From contig OZ038451.1 of the NCBI GenBank assembly GCA_964036195.1, forward strand, positions 12,218,529-12,282,528: 64,000 nucleotides of DNA. Reading direction: 5' to 3'. Shown here in pieces: positions 52,855-64,000 of the stretch. This stretch comes from Sphaerolaimus hirsutus (Eukaryota; Nematoda; Chromadorea; Monhysterida; Sphaerolaimidae). Position 1 is the stretch's first letter; every line of letters starts with the position of its first letter. The notes under the pieces were generated by a model. That model made no database searches. It was given only the letters and a program-made list of their open reading frames with translations, and had not been told where the DNA came from. The translations under genes and the position numbers were made by a program.

Positions 52855-53181
52855 CTGAAAATAATACAGCATAATCTAGTCTTCCAAGTGATTTGTGCCT
52901 TGGTTACGATGTTTGAGCGACTGTTACGCGAATAAAATTAAATTTTGACGATTTTTCGATGATCTCGATGGCTAGCGGTAATTACAACCGTGGTCTTTTA
53001 TCTTTGCTATTTATTTAGCCAAAGTAACCGTATTTACTGCATTCTGCTTGTACGTAACACTTACCCAGAGTTTTTAAAAGTACCGAACGTTTTCAAAGTA
53101 TACGTAAGCGTAAAGTATTTATTTTTTACTCACCCCGAGTACAGAAAACGTTAATTTTTTACTTTCTTGAGTAAACGTGAG

Positions 53182-54487
53182 TAACGATGGCAAAAAAGAT
53201 TCGAAAATTCGAAAACATTTTCGAATTTTCGAATTTTTTCATAATTTTCGAATTTTTATTTCACCCCTAGAAAAAACACTTAAAAATCGATTTATTTTTC
53301 AAAAAATTCGAAAATTCAAAAATTCAAAAATACTTTTCAAATTTTTCAGGGGATTCAAGGCAACAAAACGTACTCTTTAGTTCAACGTGCTCAATAAATT
53401 GACAATTGGTACGCGGTGCGTATGAAAACGCGAAACAAAACAAAAAAACGTCCAAAAACGTTGAAATGTAAAATGCCCTGTAAAATGTGGAATGTCATGC
53501 AAGTGTCAAAGGTTATGAAAATGTCAGGGAAAATGGATAACATATTTGTAATTTTCCACAGCATTTCCATCACTTTAGACACTTTGCATAACATTTGACA
53601 TTTCACAGAGCATTTTACAGGTGTCTGGGACGGCCCACAGGAACTGCACATATTTATAAGTATACTTGGTGAACATGATACTCTGCCATCGTACTGATTT
53701 ATTGCTCATGTTGGAAGCGTGCCAATAATCATAAAGCATGCTATTTTTGTATAAAATATGAAAAAATCATTGTTGTGAATAAGTTAACGTATCACGTTAT
53801 AACTGAGATGAATTCTTTCAACTTTTTATAAAAATCACATGCGTAGAAAAATATTTGGCACGCTTCCAGCGGGGTCTAATGTTACTGGAGTATAAAAGAG
53901 ATGTGATCAAAGATATTATCAAAGAAGAGTGGTTTGAGAAGTACTTACCTGTATCTTGTGAAGTTAGCACTGTATGCACTGAGTGCTCTCAGTGCGCTAT
54001 ACTCAGGCGACATTACACTGTACATTTTTCTGGAGGTAACACTCCATCATGACATCATAACCGCAGTTGGCAGTGAACTTACGGCTCACTGAACCGGTTC
54101 AGAGTTGGGATGAAGTGGAGTGGAGTGGGGATCCGGTTCACAAGTTGTCGGTTGGCTGTCTGCCAGCCGAAGACATAATCATATCTATTTGTAGAGTATC
54201 ATATCTGCCACTTCTGAGTATAGCCACTTCCAAAACAGCCCAAATTCTTCATTTAAAACTTCAGATTCAATATTTTTACAAAAAAAATCGAAAATTATTT
54301 GAAAAAATTCGAAAAATAGCCAAAAAAATTCGAAAATTGCCAAAAAAGATTCGAAAATTCGAAAATTCAAAAATTAAATTCGAAATTCGAAAATTCATTT
54401 CAGGAAAAATTAGAAAATTCGAAAATTCATTTCGGAAAAAACACTTAAAAATTTAAATACTTTTTTTTGGAGGGTTTGCCATCGTTA
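53182..54487. mobile_element. hAT-like MITE with TTCGAAAATTCGAA core
   Basis: Ends TAACGATGGCAAA and TTTGCCATCGTTA; perfect 8-bp duplication AACGTGAG (53174-53181, 54488-54495). Arrays of TTCGAAAATTC at both sides. The middle holds a TGTCA-unit repeat (53460-53630) and a small foldback with GGAAGCGTGCCAA arms (53711, 53855). The surrounding CAGAGTTTTTAAAAG repeat starts at 53079. Confidence 0.92.
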
Positions 54488-54896
54488 AACGTGAGTAAAA
54501 TACTTCTTCCCCGTTAACGTTAACGTGAGTATTTGGCAAATTTTGCTCTATTTTTCACTCAAATAACCTTTTTAGGTATATATTTTGGCCCGTTTTCACC
54601 TTCAAATTCCAGCTTGTATATATTTATGACCATAAATACGCATTTTTAGTTTTCTCTCTCTATTTTTAACCGTTTGAAAAAAACCTATACAAACGCCGAT
54701 CAGAAATACGTTTTCTGTACACGAGTATGTACTTTCAAAAGTATATGTGAAAAGCGAGTACATGAACTTGTGTCAGACTTCAGAGGAAACTTCAATGTAT
54801 TCACTCTGTACCCTAGTAAACGTATTTATCGAGTAAAAGCAAATACGTTCCAACAACCATGCCCCTATCCACCCTGACTGTGGTTCAGCCAGCGCG

Positions 54897-57800
54897 ATGG
54901 TGGTGTTCTCGTGTGACGCGTGCGGCGAGGCGCTCAAGAAGCAGCAGGTGGACAAGCACCGCGCCAGGTGCAGGCACGCCAACGCCTTCTCCTGTCTCGA
55001 TTGCTCCACTGCCTTCCCGGTTGGTGAACTTATTCGTCACTCCGTGCGAAATGACCCTGGTTTGTGGCCGGCTGGAGCGAATTTTTAATGGTTTCCCCAA
55101 TTTTGACTCTAAATCTCCAATTTTTACCTTTACCCTGTCTTCAAAATCGCTATTTTCGGCTATATACATGGTCATATACCCTTTTAAAGCTATTTTTAAC
55201 CTATTTTGGCTATTTTTAGCGATTTCTTCCCTCTATAAATATTTACCTTGAAAATAGCTATATGTTGAACCCGGTTTACCTTCCCCCAACCCTCGATCCC
55301 ATAAAATGTTTTTCAGATGTTTATCCTTCCCGAGTGCGGTTTGCTTTCTATCGAGCCAACGCTAGGGATAGAAAAATCATGGAGACCCTGATTTGCACCA
55401 GGGCCGGATTTTTGACCCGTCAAATGCGTTGTGTTCGAAATTACGCATGCCAAAACTGCTCGATCGCGGAAAGAAATTTTCCGGCTTACCGTTTACTATT
55501 CCTGTGCGCAGGGCGACTCGTACAAGGAGCACATCAAGTGCATCACCGAGGCGCAGAAAGTGTCCGGCAAGCACTTCCAGCCGAAAGAGGCCAAGGGAGA
55601 AGTCAAGCAGCAGGCTTGGATCGATCAGGTTAGCTCCGCCTTCTTTTCGAGCCAGAGGTTTCAAAATTTTGACCCTCGTGGTGGTCGGATAGGGAGCAAA
55701 TCGCTCACCTGGCAGGATAGATAGTTTTTCGGGGGGGGGGGGTGGGGCTCGCGTGGGCAAAATATAAAGGCTTTTCCAAGATATAGAAGACAGAACGGGG
55801 AGAAAATCGCTAAAAATAGGTAAAAACAGGCAAAATATGTTATTAGGTATTTATTGTTTTTGCGAAAAATAGGTATTAAATGTTGCACGACACACTCGAA
55901 TTTTCAGTTGCAGTTCGAACACTTTTTCAAGGGCGGAATTCAAAAGATCGGAATTAAAAACGGGGGCGGAATCCAAAAATGTTCGAATAGCCCTCGATTT
56001 CAATTCCGCACATGAAACGTTCGAACACTTTGCACGATGGCGGAATTGCCCCGGATTGTGCATGGGCGGAATTATTTCAGACAGGTAGGAAAGTGCACAA
56101 TGTCTGAACCACCCTTGGAATTCCGCCTTGGCGGAACTCAAAAACGTCCGAACCGCCCTTGACAATTTTGAGTGTCAGTGCGCCATCTAGGCAAGAAAAC
56201 ATTCGGACACTTTCTAGAGGGTGGAATTCAGTTTCGGTTTTCACAAATATGCCACATGGTGAACTTCAATATCTTTTAAACAAGTGGATATTACAAAAAA
56301 ATTTCTCTATTCATTTTTGAAGACAAAGCCCAGATCTACCTATAAAATTTTTTTTCACAAATATGTTTGGTAAGATAAATAAGATGTGTTTCCCATAACA
56401 ACCTTCTCTAAAGGGCGTATCTCTTAAATCAAGGGCGGAATTAAAAGTGTCCCAATGTTTTTGAAACGTTTTGTTATGATATGCAAATGGACAAAAACTG
56501 TGTGAATTCATCCGGATTCGTGTGAACTTCATCCGAATGTCCCAAAAATGCCACATTTTTCCTAAATAAAAATGTTCGAACCGCCCTTGGAGTTCTGCCT
56601 TGGCGGAACTCAAAAACGTTCGAACCGCCCTTGAAAATTTTGAGTGTGCGGTGCGCCAATATGTATTTAGCCGAAAATAGCCATTTCGAAGGTCAATCAA
56701 AATTGCGATTTTCGGTGAAACTTGGGGAAAATCGCTCAAAATTTCCTCCACATAGATAGATAGCTGAGCGATTTAGGGGGTATCCAAAAGGGATAGTATC
56801 CAAAAATTTATTCGGGTGTAGTAGTAGCCGATTTGTGGGGGGAAGCCCCCCCCCCATTGGAGCCCTTTTTCGAGCTTTTACCTTGATTTCTACGTCTCAA
56901 TTGTCTGCACGTTTTCAGGTTCAAGCAGCGTTAGGCGACGTCGGATCTAACGACCGCGACCTGTGCCAACTCCTCGAGAAAATGAAAGGCTACTCGAATA
57001 TACCTCGCAAGCAGCCAAAATTCCTCAATTTTCTCAGTAAGCCGCAATAATTGAGTCTAATTCTAAAGGTCGACAAGTCCAGAAAATCCAATTTTGGTTT
57101 AAATCGCATTTTTAATTTCAGACCCAATTCACTGTCCGTGGTGCGTGTCCAATTTGGCTCTCTCATTCTTTCCATTAAGTTCTATTTACATGTTGACGAC
57201 GAGGCTGCCCTATGGACAATTTTATGGTCTTGTCGACTTTCAGAAATCGGTGTCCACTGTGAACTTATCACATTTATTGCTTTTTCAACAAAAAGAACGC
57301 GGACGATTGACTTGTCGACTCTCAGTCCAAAACTAAGTGAACTTGTCGACTTCTTGCCCAATTGTTTTTGCATTTTTCCGCAAATGTAAAAATTTAAAAA
57401 TTTTGACACTTTCGTACATTTGACATTTTCGACTTGTCGACTTTTAGAATTGGACGCCTCAATTGTTTCTTTCTCAACGAATGTGTTCAGGTTTTGGATA
57501 ATTTCCAAATTCCAGAAGCGTCTTTGAACGTGCGCGACCAAAAATTGGCCAGAAAAGCGTGGGATGCGATGGCGAGCGCCGCTGAGAAATTCAAAAAAGA
57601 ACAGCAGGAGAAATTGGCCGCTTTTGAAGCTGATCGGAAGGCCAAAAAGCAACAAAATGGCGCCGCTCAGAATGGCAGCGCTGCAGAGGAGAAAGCCACT
57701 ACGTGTGTAAAAACCTGATCACTTTGTATGCAAGTCGTGTGCGCGGGGTGTGGGAATATTTAGGCGTTTTTATACAGGTAACGACCTGTGACGACTCGTC

Positions 57801-59327
57801 ACATGGCGTCAACTTTCCGTTTTTCGTTTTCCGTAGGACAAATTTTTACCTTTCCGGTTTCCGGCAGCTGAAACATGGTTTGGACAAACACACAAAATTT
57901 GGACGACATGGGGACTTCCGTTCCAAAAGTTCACAAGCGCCAAATCCAGAAAAATCGAGTGAGCTGTGGATTCGACATCCACGTATAATTCTGCCCATTT
58001 TGGTAAAAAAATCAGTGTTATAGTCAATTTCGTTCCCGAGATACAGTGGTACCGTTTTTCAGAAAAATCACAATTTTCATATCGAAAGTGCACATACCAT
58101 CTCAGATCCCCTATGAAAAACAGGACTTTCATTTCGTAAGTGCACATATCCATGTCGGACCACCGGAGTTTCATTTCATAAGTGCACATATCCGAAAAAT
58201 AATTTCATTTCCAAAAGTATTTCCGGCCGGATTTCCCATACAAAATAAAAGTTTCATTTCCAAATGTGCATACGTGAATTTCCAAATTTATTTTGCTCTA
58301 TAAATCGAGTACGGGTATAAATATAGATCTGAAAATTTAGGTTTGTGTACTTCTCGAAAAGGGCTTCTCATTGGTGTAATTGGTTTTGCCCTGCGATGCA
58401 CCGTTAGGAAGTTATTTACATTTCAATTTCAAATTTACTCCTTATTTTGGGTGGTTTACAAAATATGACATAACTCCCAAAATATTTACCAGCCGACAAA
58501 ATTTAGGGACACAAAAATTGTAGACAAATGTCCGAGATATCTGAAAAGTGCAGGGCAAGCTTTGTCGCCCAAACATGGCGCTGCCGGGCCAGCGCCAAAC
58601 TTTAAAATGCGATTTTGAAAAATCGAAAAATCTGGATATGTTAACTTTTGGAATGAAAGTCCCCACATATTGGCAACCAAGTCTTTGATTTTTTAACCAT
58701 TTTTTGGGATGAGAATGAAATGTTTGATATGTGTGACGGCTTGATAAATCGTGCTTTTATCAGCCTTATAACCTAGACAACCTGTGACGACACGAAAAAG
58801 GTATATCTAGTGTACACGATTGTGAAATTTGTGATTTTTTTTGTTTTTCCCAGGTTGTGGGCTTGTCAAATCGTGATGTATCGAGCCTGTCATATGTTTC
58901 ATTCTCATCTCAGAAATGTTTGAAAAACTTGTAACGACCATTTTTTACTCTTTTCAGCTCAGCTGACGAGCAGCCCACCGATAAGAAGTCTAAAAGAAAG
59001 CGGCAGTCCAGCGCGGGCAGCGACTGCAACAAGGAGCTAAAGTGCGCAAAAAATGACATTTCAGCGGCGGAAAAAAATGCCACGGCTGCCGACGACAGTC
59101 AAGTGTCAACTACCGACTTCAAATGGAAATCAAACATAAAATCTGCATTGAAAAAATTGTTGAATGGAGGTGAAAAAGTCAAAATAAAGAGACTGAAGCA
59201 GGATGTAAAGAGTGCCTATGTGTCTAATTGTGCCGTCGATATTGCCGATTTTGATGATGTTTTTGTTAAGAAGCTTAATTCGATGAAAAATATCGTCGTG
59301 GAGGGTAAATTTGTTTCGTTGAATTGA
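54897..59327 (+). CDS. LYAR: LYAR, cell growth-regulating nucleolar protein
   Basis: Exons 54897-55019, 55512-55628, 56919-57036, 57516-57702 and 58958-59327 sum to 915 nt: 304 residues and a stop. Two C2HC zinc fingers of the LYAR type: C6, C9, H21, C25 and C33, C36, H48, C51. Then KGEVKQQAWIDQ, a conserved NIPRKQPKFLNFL block, a Lys/Glu-rich coiled coil (EKFKKEQQEKLAAFEADRK), a basic stretch KKSKRKRQ, and the C-terminal FKWKSNIKSALKKLL...LKQDVKSAYV domain. Family role: nucleolar, in ribosome biogenesis and gene regulation by nucleic acid binding. The acceptor at 57516 was preferred over 57491 because only it keeps the frame. It is shorter than the human protein mainly in the basic middle. 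Confidence 0.95.
55884..56654. repeat. GCACGACACACTC-ended repeat in LYAR intron 2
   Basis: Units of AAGGGCGGAATTC and TTCGAACCGCCCTTG. The end TTTTGAGTGTNNGTGC occurs at 56170-56186 and 56641-56654, so there are probably two elements side by side. Confidence 0.5.
58040..58310. repeat. Short tandem units in LYAR intron 4
   Basis: Four or five spaced copies of TTTCATTTCNNAAGTGCACATA. Upstream (57815-57870) are TTTCCGTTTTCCG units like the core of the MITE at 23808. Confidence 0.5.
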
Positions 59328-59387
59328 TTTTTGGTGTTTATTATAGGTTTGTATCCTGTCGTTGCACACTGGAAATGTGGAATACTA

Positions 59388-59393
59388 AATAAA
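59388..59393 (+). terminator. LYAR polyadenylation signal
   Basis: AATAAA 60 nt past the stop codon. Confidence 0.75.
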
Positions 59394-59600
59394 GATTTCC
59401 AGTGTGCTGCGCACTGAACTGTGTCATCTCAGTCTGTTATCGAATCCGACACTTGTTGTGTTTTAAGCGAAATTCGGGTATTTGCGCTCGTTTTGGAAAG
59501 TTGTTAAATGAACAATACCTTCTCACTCATAAATACGCTTATCGTACATCACATAAATACTACGTGTGTCGTCTACGTGTCGCACAGTTCCATCACAGGC

Positions 59601-59834
59601 CCACACACGCTTGTTGTCATCGCAAATTCGTGTCAACTAAATGACAAAAAAACTTTTGAAAGCATCATCACACTTAACAGAAGCAATGAAAATTACGTGT
59701 CATGATGTTCTAACTGAACGAAATAGTGTCTCCTTGTGTCGTGAAATTAACTATGCTCTATCATATAGGAAAGTTGAAATCAGAATTCACAACAATTTAG
59801 TTGACACTAATTTAGTTGACATTCAGCGTGTGTG
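59601..59834. repeat. CCCACACACGCT inverted-repeat element
   Basis: Ends CCCACACACGCTTGTTGTC and TTGACATTCAGCGTGTGTG; same type as 62468-62612. Lies between LYAR and TM2D1. Confidence 0.55.
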
Positions 59835-60041
59835 ACGCCATCAATTCGGAACATTATTTCAACTTTATAACTTATATATTATATAACTTGTATATAACTA
59901 TATATTTTAACTATAACATTTATATACCATACAGCACTTCCCCCCAGTCAGTCGCCCCTCAGCCGGCCTACCTCCTCGCCAGTGCAAGCCGCCGCTGCAC
60001 GACTGCGGCAAAGTGCTCGTGTCGTTCGGCCGGCGGCCCGG

Positions 60042-62288
60042 ATGCGGCCGTACCTGTTGGTCGCGCTCATGACCGCAGCTGCAGCCGTGCGCGCCCAGCA
60101 GCGTCGCAGCCGCGGTGACGGCGACGCGGCGGAGGCGCGCCGAGTTGGCGCGCTGCCAAAGTGCTCAGATCTGAGACCCGGCCAGTTGGTTATGGTGTGA
60201 ATACTGTGTTTTGGCGCAGTTGGCATTCGTGAAAAGAAAAACACTTTGGAGTAAGGCTGACGTACGCCAGTGTGTATGTCTTCGAACTAGGGATGAAAAA
60301 AACGATTTTTCAACGATTTAAAAAACTTTTCTTGAAGGGTGTTTTAAAGTAGGTATTTGGGGAGTATCATTCTAAAAATGCATATATCCAAGTTTTTCGA
60401 TTTTTCAAAATCGCATTTTAAAGTTTGACGCTGGCCCGACGACGCAATTTGGGAATGTCTGCACATTTTTTGAAAACAAAAAACAAAAAAGCGCTTTTTA
60501 AATAAAACTTGATCATTGAAAAAAGCGCTTTTTTCCTCTCTACAGACAACTCATTCTAGAAAACTCAAATCTGTTGAAAAATAGACAGACAGGCACAAGG
60601 ACCCACAAACCGCCCATTCCCCGCGCAGGTACTTCTGTCCCGAGTTATCGCTACCTTCGTACCAGCGCACAAGTCGGTGCGGCGCGGACGGTCTGACCAG
60701 AATACGCTGCCTCGCCGCGCCCGGCATCAAGTGCGACGGCCTCCAGCGGCCGGCTAACGAAACTGAGTTCTTCGAGCGGCTGCTCGGCTGCACGCCGGTG
60801 GGCGACAAGGACTGGCACGTGGCGCTCATGTTGTCTGTGTCCGGCGGCTGGCTCGGGCTTGATAGGTTCTATTTGGGCTACTTTGCCAGTGGTTGGTGAG
60901 GGGGTGCCGTGTTTGGTCGTTTTGGTCGGTGTGTGGGGTTCAAACGGGGTTGACGTTTCGGGATCGGGATTGTTTTTCTGGATCGGGATCGTGATTAGGG
61001 TTCAAACGGGATTGACTTTTAGGGTTCAAACGGGAACGGGATTGAATCGGGATCGGGATTGGCCGGGATTGGGGGCACGGGATCGGGATCGGGATTGGCA
61101 TTTTTTCGGGAACGGGATTGAATCGGGATCGGGATTGGCCGGGATTGGGGGCACGGGATCGGGATCGGGATTGGCATTTTTTCGGGATCGGGATTGGGGT
61201 CTGGGGATAGAGATTTTGGCCAATGTTCTGGCATCCACAGTTGTTCATAAAGGTCTCAAAACACTTTTGGATGCCGGAAAATTGGCAAAAATGTCATTTT
61301 TTCACTTTTTATTATTTCCACTAATTTTTAAGGGATCGGGATCCCGGACTGTGGAGTTTCTCGGGATCGGAATTTAAAAATTTTCTGGATCGGGACTGCT
61401 AAATCCCGGAATTTCACGGGATCCGGGATCGGGATCCCGTTTGAACCCTAGTCTTTTCGTGATTGACCTTTCTGGATCGGGATCGTGATTGTTTTTTTTT
61501 TGAGATTTCGGGACGGGATTGGGATTTTTAACATTTCGGGATCGAGATTGCGATTTTCAAATTTCGGGATCGTGATCGAGATTGAGCTTTCGGAATGGGG
61601 ATCTTGACCACAAAATCCCGCAATCGGAATCGGGATCCTATCGGTGCGTTGAGCTGCGATGCTGCATAATTTATACCCGTCTCTCATTTGCAGGCCTGTT
61701 TAAAATGCTCACATTCGGTTGCTTTCTTTTGTGGCACCTAGTCGACATCGTGCTCATAGCGTTACAGGTCGGTGTTGAAGTGAACTCTTCTGTTCAAAAT
61801 AATTTTTTGTGAATAATTGACTGTAGAATGTGGCTTTGCTGCTGGTGCTGGCAAAAACGTATTTTTTACAAATAAAACTGTCAGATATGGTTGTGTCAAC
61901 ACGTGATGTTGACGCGTGATCAGACAAGTGATGTTATAAATAGCTTTACATTGCATGTTGGTCCATGATATGGCATTATAAGTGGTGATTTCTGCCAAAT
62001 GGAGCTTTTACACTACAAGACCAATGAATATATCCACCAATACTAATTTGTGTGTGAAAATGCAGATTGAACAAAAAAATAAGCGAAATTTAATACTTGA
62101 TTAATATTTATAAATATGAAAAATGCATTAAGTGGTCACTTTTATACCAAGTACCGATCAGCATTTAATCGCACACGTATCCGCAAATGTAGATCCTGCA
62201 ACCGGCGGACGGTAGCGCCTACGCAATGAACGACATGGCGCCGAGACACTTGCCAGTGCACCTGACAAATCACACGTATTTCAGTTAG
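60042..62288 (+). CDS. TM2D1: TM2 domain-containing protein 1
   Basis: Exons 60042-60184, 60629-60891, 61694-61767 and 62193-62288 sum to 576 nt, 191 residues and a stop; phases all agree. Met at 60042 opens a signal peptide (MRPYLLVALMTAAAAVRAQ). The luminal part has KCSDLRPGQYFCP and further Cys, then the TM2 domain: VALMLSVSGGWLGLDRFYLGYFASG and LFKMLTFGCFLLWHLVDIVL, with the DRF motif between the two membrane segments. The tail ILQPADGSAYAMNDMAPRHL matches the TM2D1 C-terminus rather than TM2D2 or TM2D3. The family (fly bisc, amrt, amx) acts on intracellular membranes; the exact role is unsettled. Intron 2 is filled with a GGGATCGGGATTG satellite element. Confidence 0.95.
60290..60542. 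repeat. TAGGGATGAAAAAAACG repeat in TM2D1 intron 1
   Basis: It starts TAGGGATGAAAAAAACG, like the end of maize Ac, and ends AGCGCTTTTTTCCTCTCTA. No clean target duplication. Part of the R3 group. Confidence 0.45.
60934..61660. mobile_element. GGGATCGGGATTG satellite element(s) in TM2D1 intron 2
   Basis: Starts of type TAGGGTTCAAACGGG at 60934 (TGGGG variant), 60996 and 61020, and one inverse end CCCGTTTGAACCCTA at 61450. The array is GATCGGGATTGG. The 13-base end TAGGGTTCAAACG is the same as in the element at 51402, whose core is ATATCGA. Several starts and one end suggest nested or rearranged copies. Confidence 0.75.
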
Positions 62289-62467
62289 CGACTTTCGGTC
62301 TCTGAACTGTGGGCATTGTGCCAACTGCTCAAATTTCACCACTGGAAGTCCCTTTGGCGGCACGCTCAGTCGATTTTACGGGTATTTCTCGCGGCCTTGC
62401 GTCCAATTTTGTCGTGTTTTATGACGCCGTTCTCCGTGAATCAAGATGCTGTTTGTGATCATTGGGC

Positions 62468-62612
62468 CCACACACGCTAATTGACATTCGTTTTGATGTA
62501 TCGATAATGTCAATTCAGAGTCAACTGCCAATTTCGTGATTGACGCGGAGACACTTTTAGTTGAAAACGTGCGCAAAAATTTTGTGTCAACTAGCAGTAG
62601 ACATTTTGTGTG
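62468..62612. repeat. CCCACACACGCTAATTGACA inverted-repeat element
   Basis: The right end TTGTGTCAACTAGCAG pairs with the left loosely. It overlaps the TM2D1 3' region. Confidence 0.45.
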
Positions 62613-62627
62613 GTAGTGTTTGAGTCA

Positions 62628-62633
62628 AATAAA
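62628..62633 (+). terminator. Possible TM2D1 polyadenylation signal
   Basis: AATAAA 340 nt past the stop. GCGTACGCGT-type palindromes follow at 62637-62705. Confidence 0.4.
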
Positions 62634-62709
62634 GTGTACGCGTGCGTTTTACTGCGCACGCGTTCGCGAAAAAGCGGACGCGTCCGTTTTCCTGCGTACG
62701 CGTTTGTTT

Positions 62710-63883
62710 CTGAGCAGTATGCGATTTTAATTGCTAAATGTAACTCGTTGAAAAAGTTAATTAGATTTTATGTTTTTAAGTACATATTTAAGTATTTTAC
62801 AAGTGAAATATGTGTTTTTTTTGTGATATTTATCATGTATTTTTATTTTTGTTGATATTTACATATATATATTTCAAAGTCATTTTAATTACATTTTTTA
62901 TATCAGTTTACGAATTTTCAAGATGAAATAAAGTGAAATTTTATGAAATTTAAATGGATCATGAGATCAAGTGACATTTTAAAATGCAAAATATGTAAAT
63001 TATGTAATATTTTTCAAGGGAAATAACACACAGTAAGTAAAACAATTGCTGTTCTATTTCATGACAGCAAAAATAAAGTTCAACGATTTTAGCAAAAAAG
63101 TAACAAAAACGAGTAACAAAAACAAGACTCGTTGATTGACAAGATTTGAATTTTGTAAACTAGAAAAACACAGTACCATTTTCATGAGATTGCCTTTTGC
63201 AGTATCATTTTGCCTTTTAAGTTGACATTGTCTGTTTTCAAGAATGCATAAGAATTGTAAAGTGTATCAAAACATGTCATAATTTGTCATAATAAATGTC
63301 AACTTAAGCAAAGTTGACAACAGAAACATTGTTTAAAAAGTTATAATTTAATTGACATTTTTGTGTGTGGTGTCAATTGCAGTTGAAATGCTTGAAGAAG
63401 GGTAAATGTCTACTGAGGGTATCAAAAATGTCAATTGACTGAAAAGTGTACGCGGCGAACGTTTTTTTTCCCAAATTTTGCATGCAGTTGATGCAAGTTT
63501 GTTGCGAACTATCTCAAATGCTGAAAACGTTTGAAAATATGCGAATTTTCAGCAGTTGACGCTGCGCTCGCCGACTTACTAAAAGTAACTTAATTAATGC
63601 AGTTTGTGTTATATTTTTATGAAATTTAAGGTGATGTAAGAGAAAAATATGACACACATTTTTCTGTAGAGAAGTTTTTGTGCGGAAACACTTCAAAATC
63701 AAATTAGAATTTTTTTGTGAAATTTAAAAACTTCAATTGACATCAGGATTTTGTATGGAATGGATGCGAACGCATAGTTGACACACATTAAATATTAATT
63801 TTTTCAACTGCAAAATTGTTTTAGCAATAAATGTCTATAGAAAACTAATCGTATGCATGCAAATTCGGTGTTTCCATGCGCAG
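62710..63883. other. AT-rich stretch upstream of the DDE exon
   Basis: Many TTGACA/TGTCAA words (63220-63430, 63740-63790) but no element with both ends. No exon recognised. Confidence 0.4.
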
Positions 63884-64000
63884 GCAGCGGGGCTAGATAC
63901 TTCAATTACAAAGGACATTATTCCATCATAATGTTTATTTCTGCATCAGCTGATTTGAAGGTGCAGTACGTGGATTCTGGTGCTCAGTCCAATTCTGGTG
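63884..64000 (+). CDS. Harbinger-type DDE nuclease exon, partial
   Basis: After a clear acceptor (GCGCAG) the frame reads ARYFNYKGHYSIIM, then LKVQYVDSGAQSNSG, up to the window edge. This is the F(N)YKG-S...VDxG region of the DDE_Tnp_4 / HARBI1 family that holds a catalytic Asp. It may be a transposon gene or a host gene derived from one; the rest is outside the window. No stop or frameshift so far. Confidence 0.65.

Noticed and set aside
53855-54052. 65-codon plus-strand frame (FQRGLMLLEYKRDV)
   Set aside because: Lies inside the MITE at 53182-54487, no family recognised, and no fit to the missing PGAP2 exon.
57434-57515. LYAR exon 4 starting at 57491 or earlier
   Set aside because: That acceptor puts the frame into a stop; the acceptor at 57516 joins in phase and restores the conserved alignment.
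60934-61687. Minus-strand frames of PIPIPIPSRSR type
   Set aside because: Translation of the GGGATCGGGATTG satellite in a TM2D1 intron; not a gene.
1-64000. CRISPR array
   Set aside because: Tandem and palindromic repeats here lack regular unique spacers and the genome is plainly eukaryotic.

Overview
This is a window of repeat-packed nuclear DNA from an animal, most likely an invertebrate. It has short exons with GT-AG introns (64 bp to 12.4 kb), AATAAA signals, two tRNA-Thr genes and clear animal orthologues (LYAR, PGAP2, TM2D1). I cannot name the species. Tandem secreted double-vWA proteins with Thr-tract linkers recall some nematode families, but that is a weak lead.

Layout. 2.86-5.71 kb (+): six exons of the extracellular domain of a Cys-loop ligand-gated channel; no transmembrane exons are visible. 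7.5-12.9 kb and 16.1-34.0 kb (-): two tandem paralogous genes (B, then A) for secreted proteins with two vWA domains joined by a poly-Thr linker; all splice phases agree. Intron 2 of gene A holds an 8.2-kb Ty3/gypsy element with identical LTRs, itself broken by a MITE, plus a 1.37-kb palindromic element. 35.4-46.5 kb: mostly repeats, with two tRNA-Thr(CGT) genes at 39.2 and 45.3 kb. 46.5-47.6 kb (-): an unrecognised multi-exon gene whose 5' end faces PGAP2 (48.7-52.6 kb, +). LYAR (54.9-59.3 kb, +) and TM2D1 (60.0-62.3 kb, +) follow, and a partial Harbinger-type DDE exon reaches the right edge.

The most unusual content is the repeats. Many are short non-autonomous DNA elements with hAT-like ends (TAGTGATG, TAGGGTGTCAAA, TAGGGTTCAAACG, TAACGATGG, CAGGGACGTA, CATAGGGG) and 8-bp target duplications. 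Their interiors are satellite-like arrays of one short unit. The same ends occur with different arrays, and the same array occurs with different ends. A second dispersed family has TACCGTATT...AATACGGTA ends and G-run/C-run interiors, and sits in many introns. Several insertions are proven by intact target duplications or by empty sites in sister repeats within this same window.

The genes show no common pathway: a receptor fragment, two secreted adhesion-type proteins, a GPI-remodelling factor, a nucleolar protein and a TM2 membrane protein. Their introns act as the main landing sites for the repeats.
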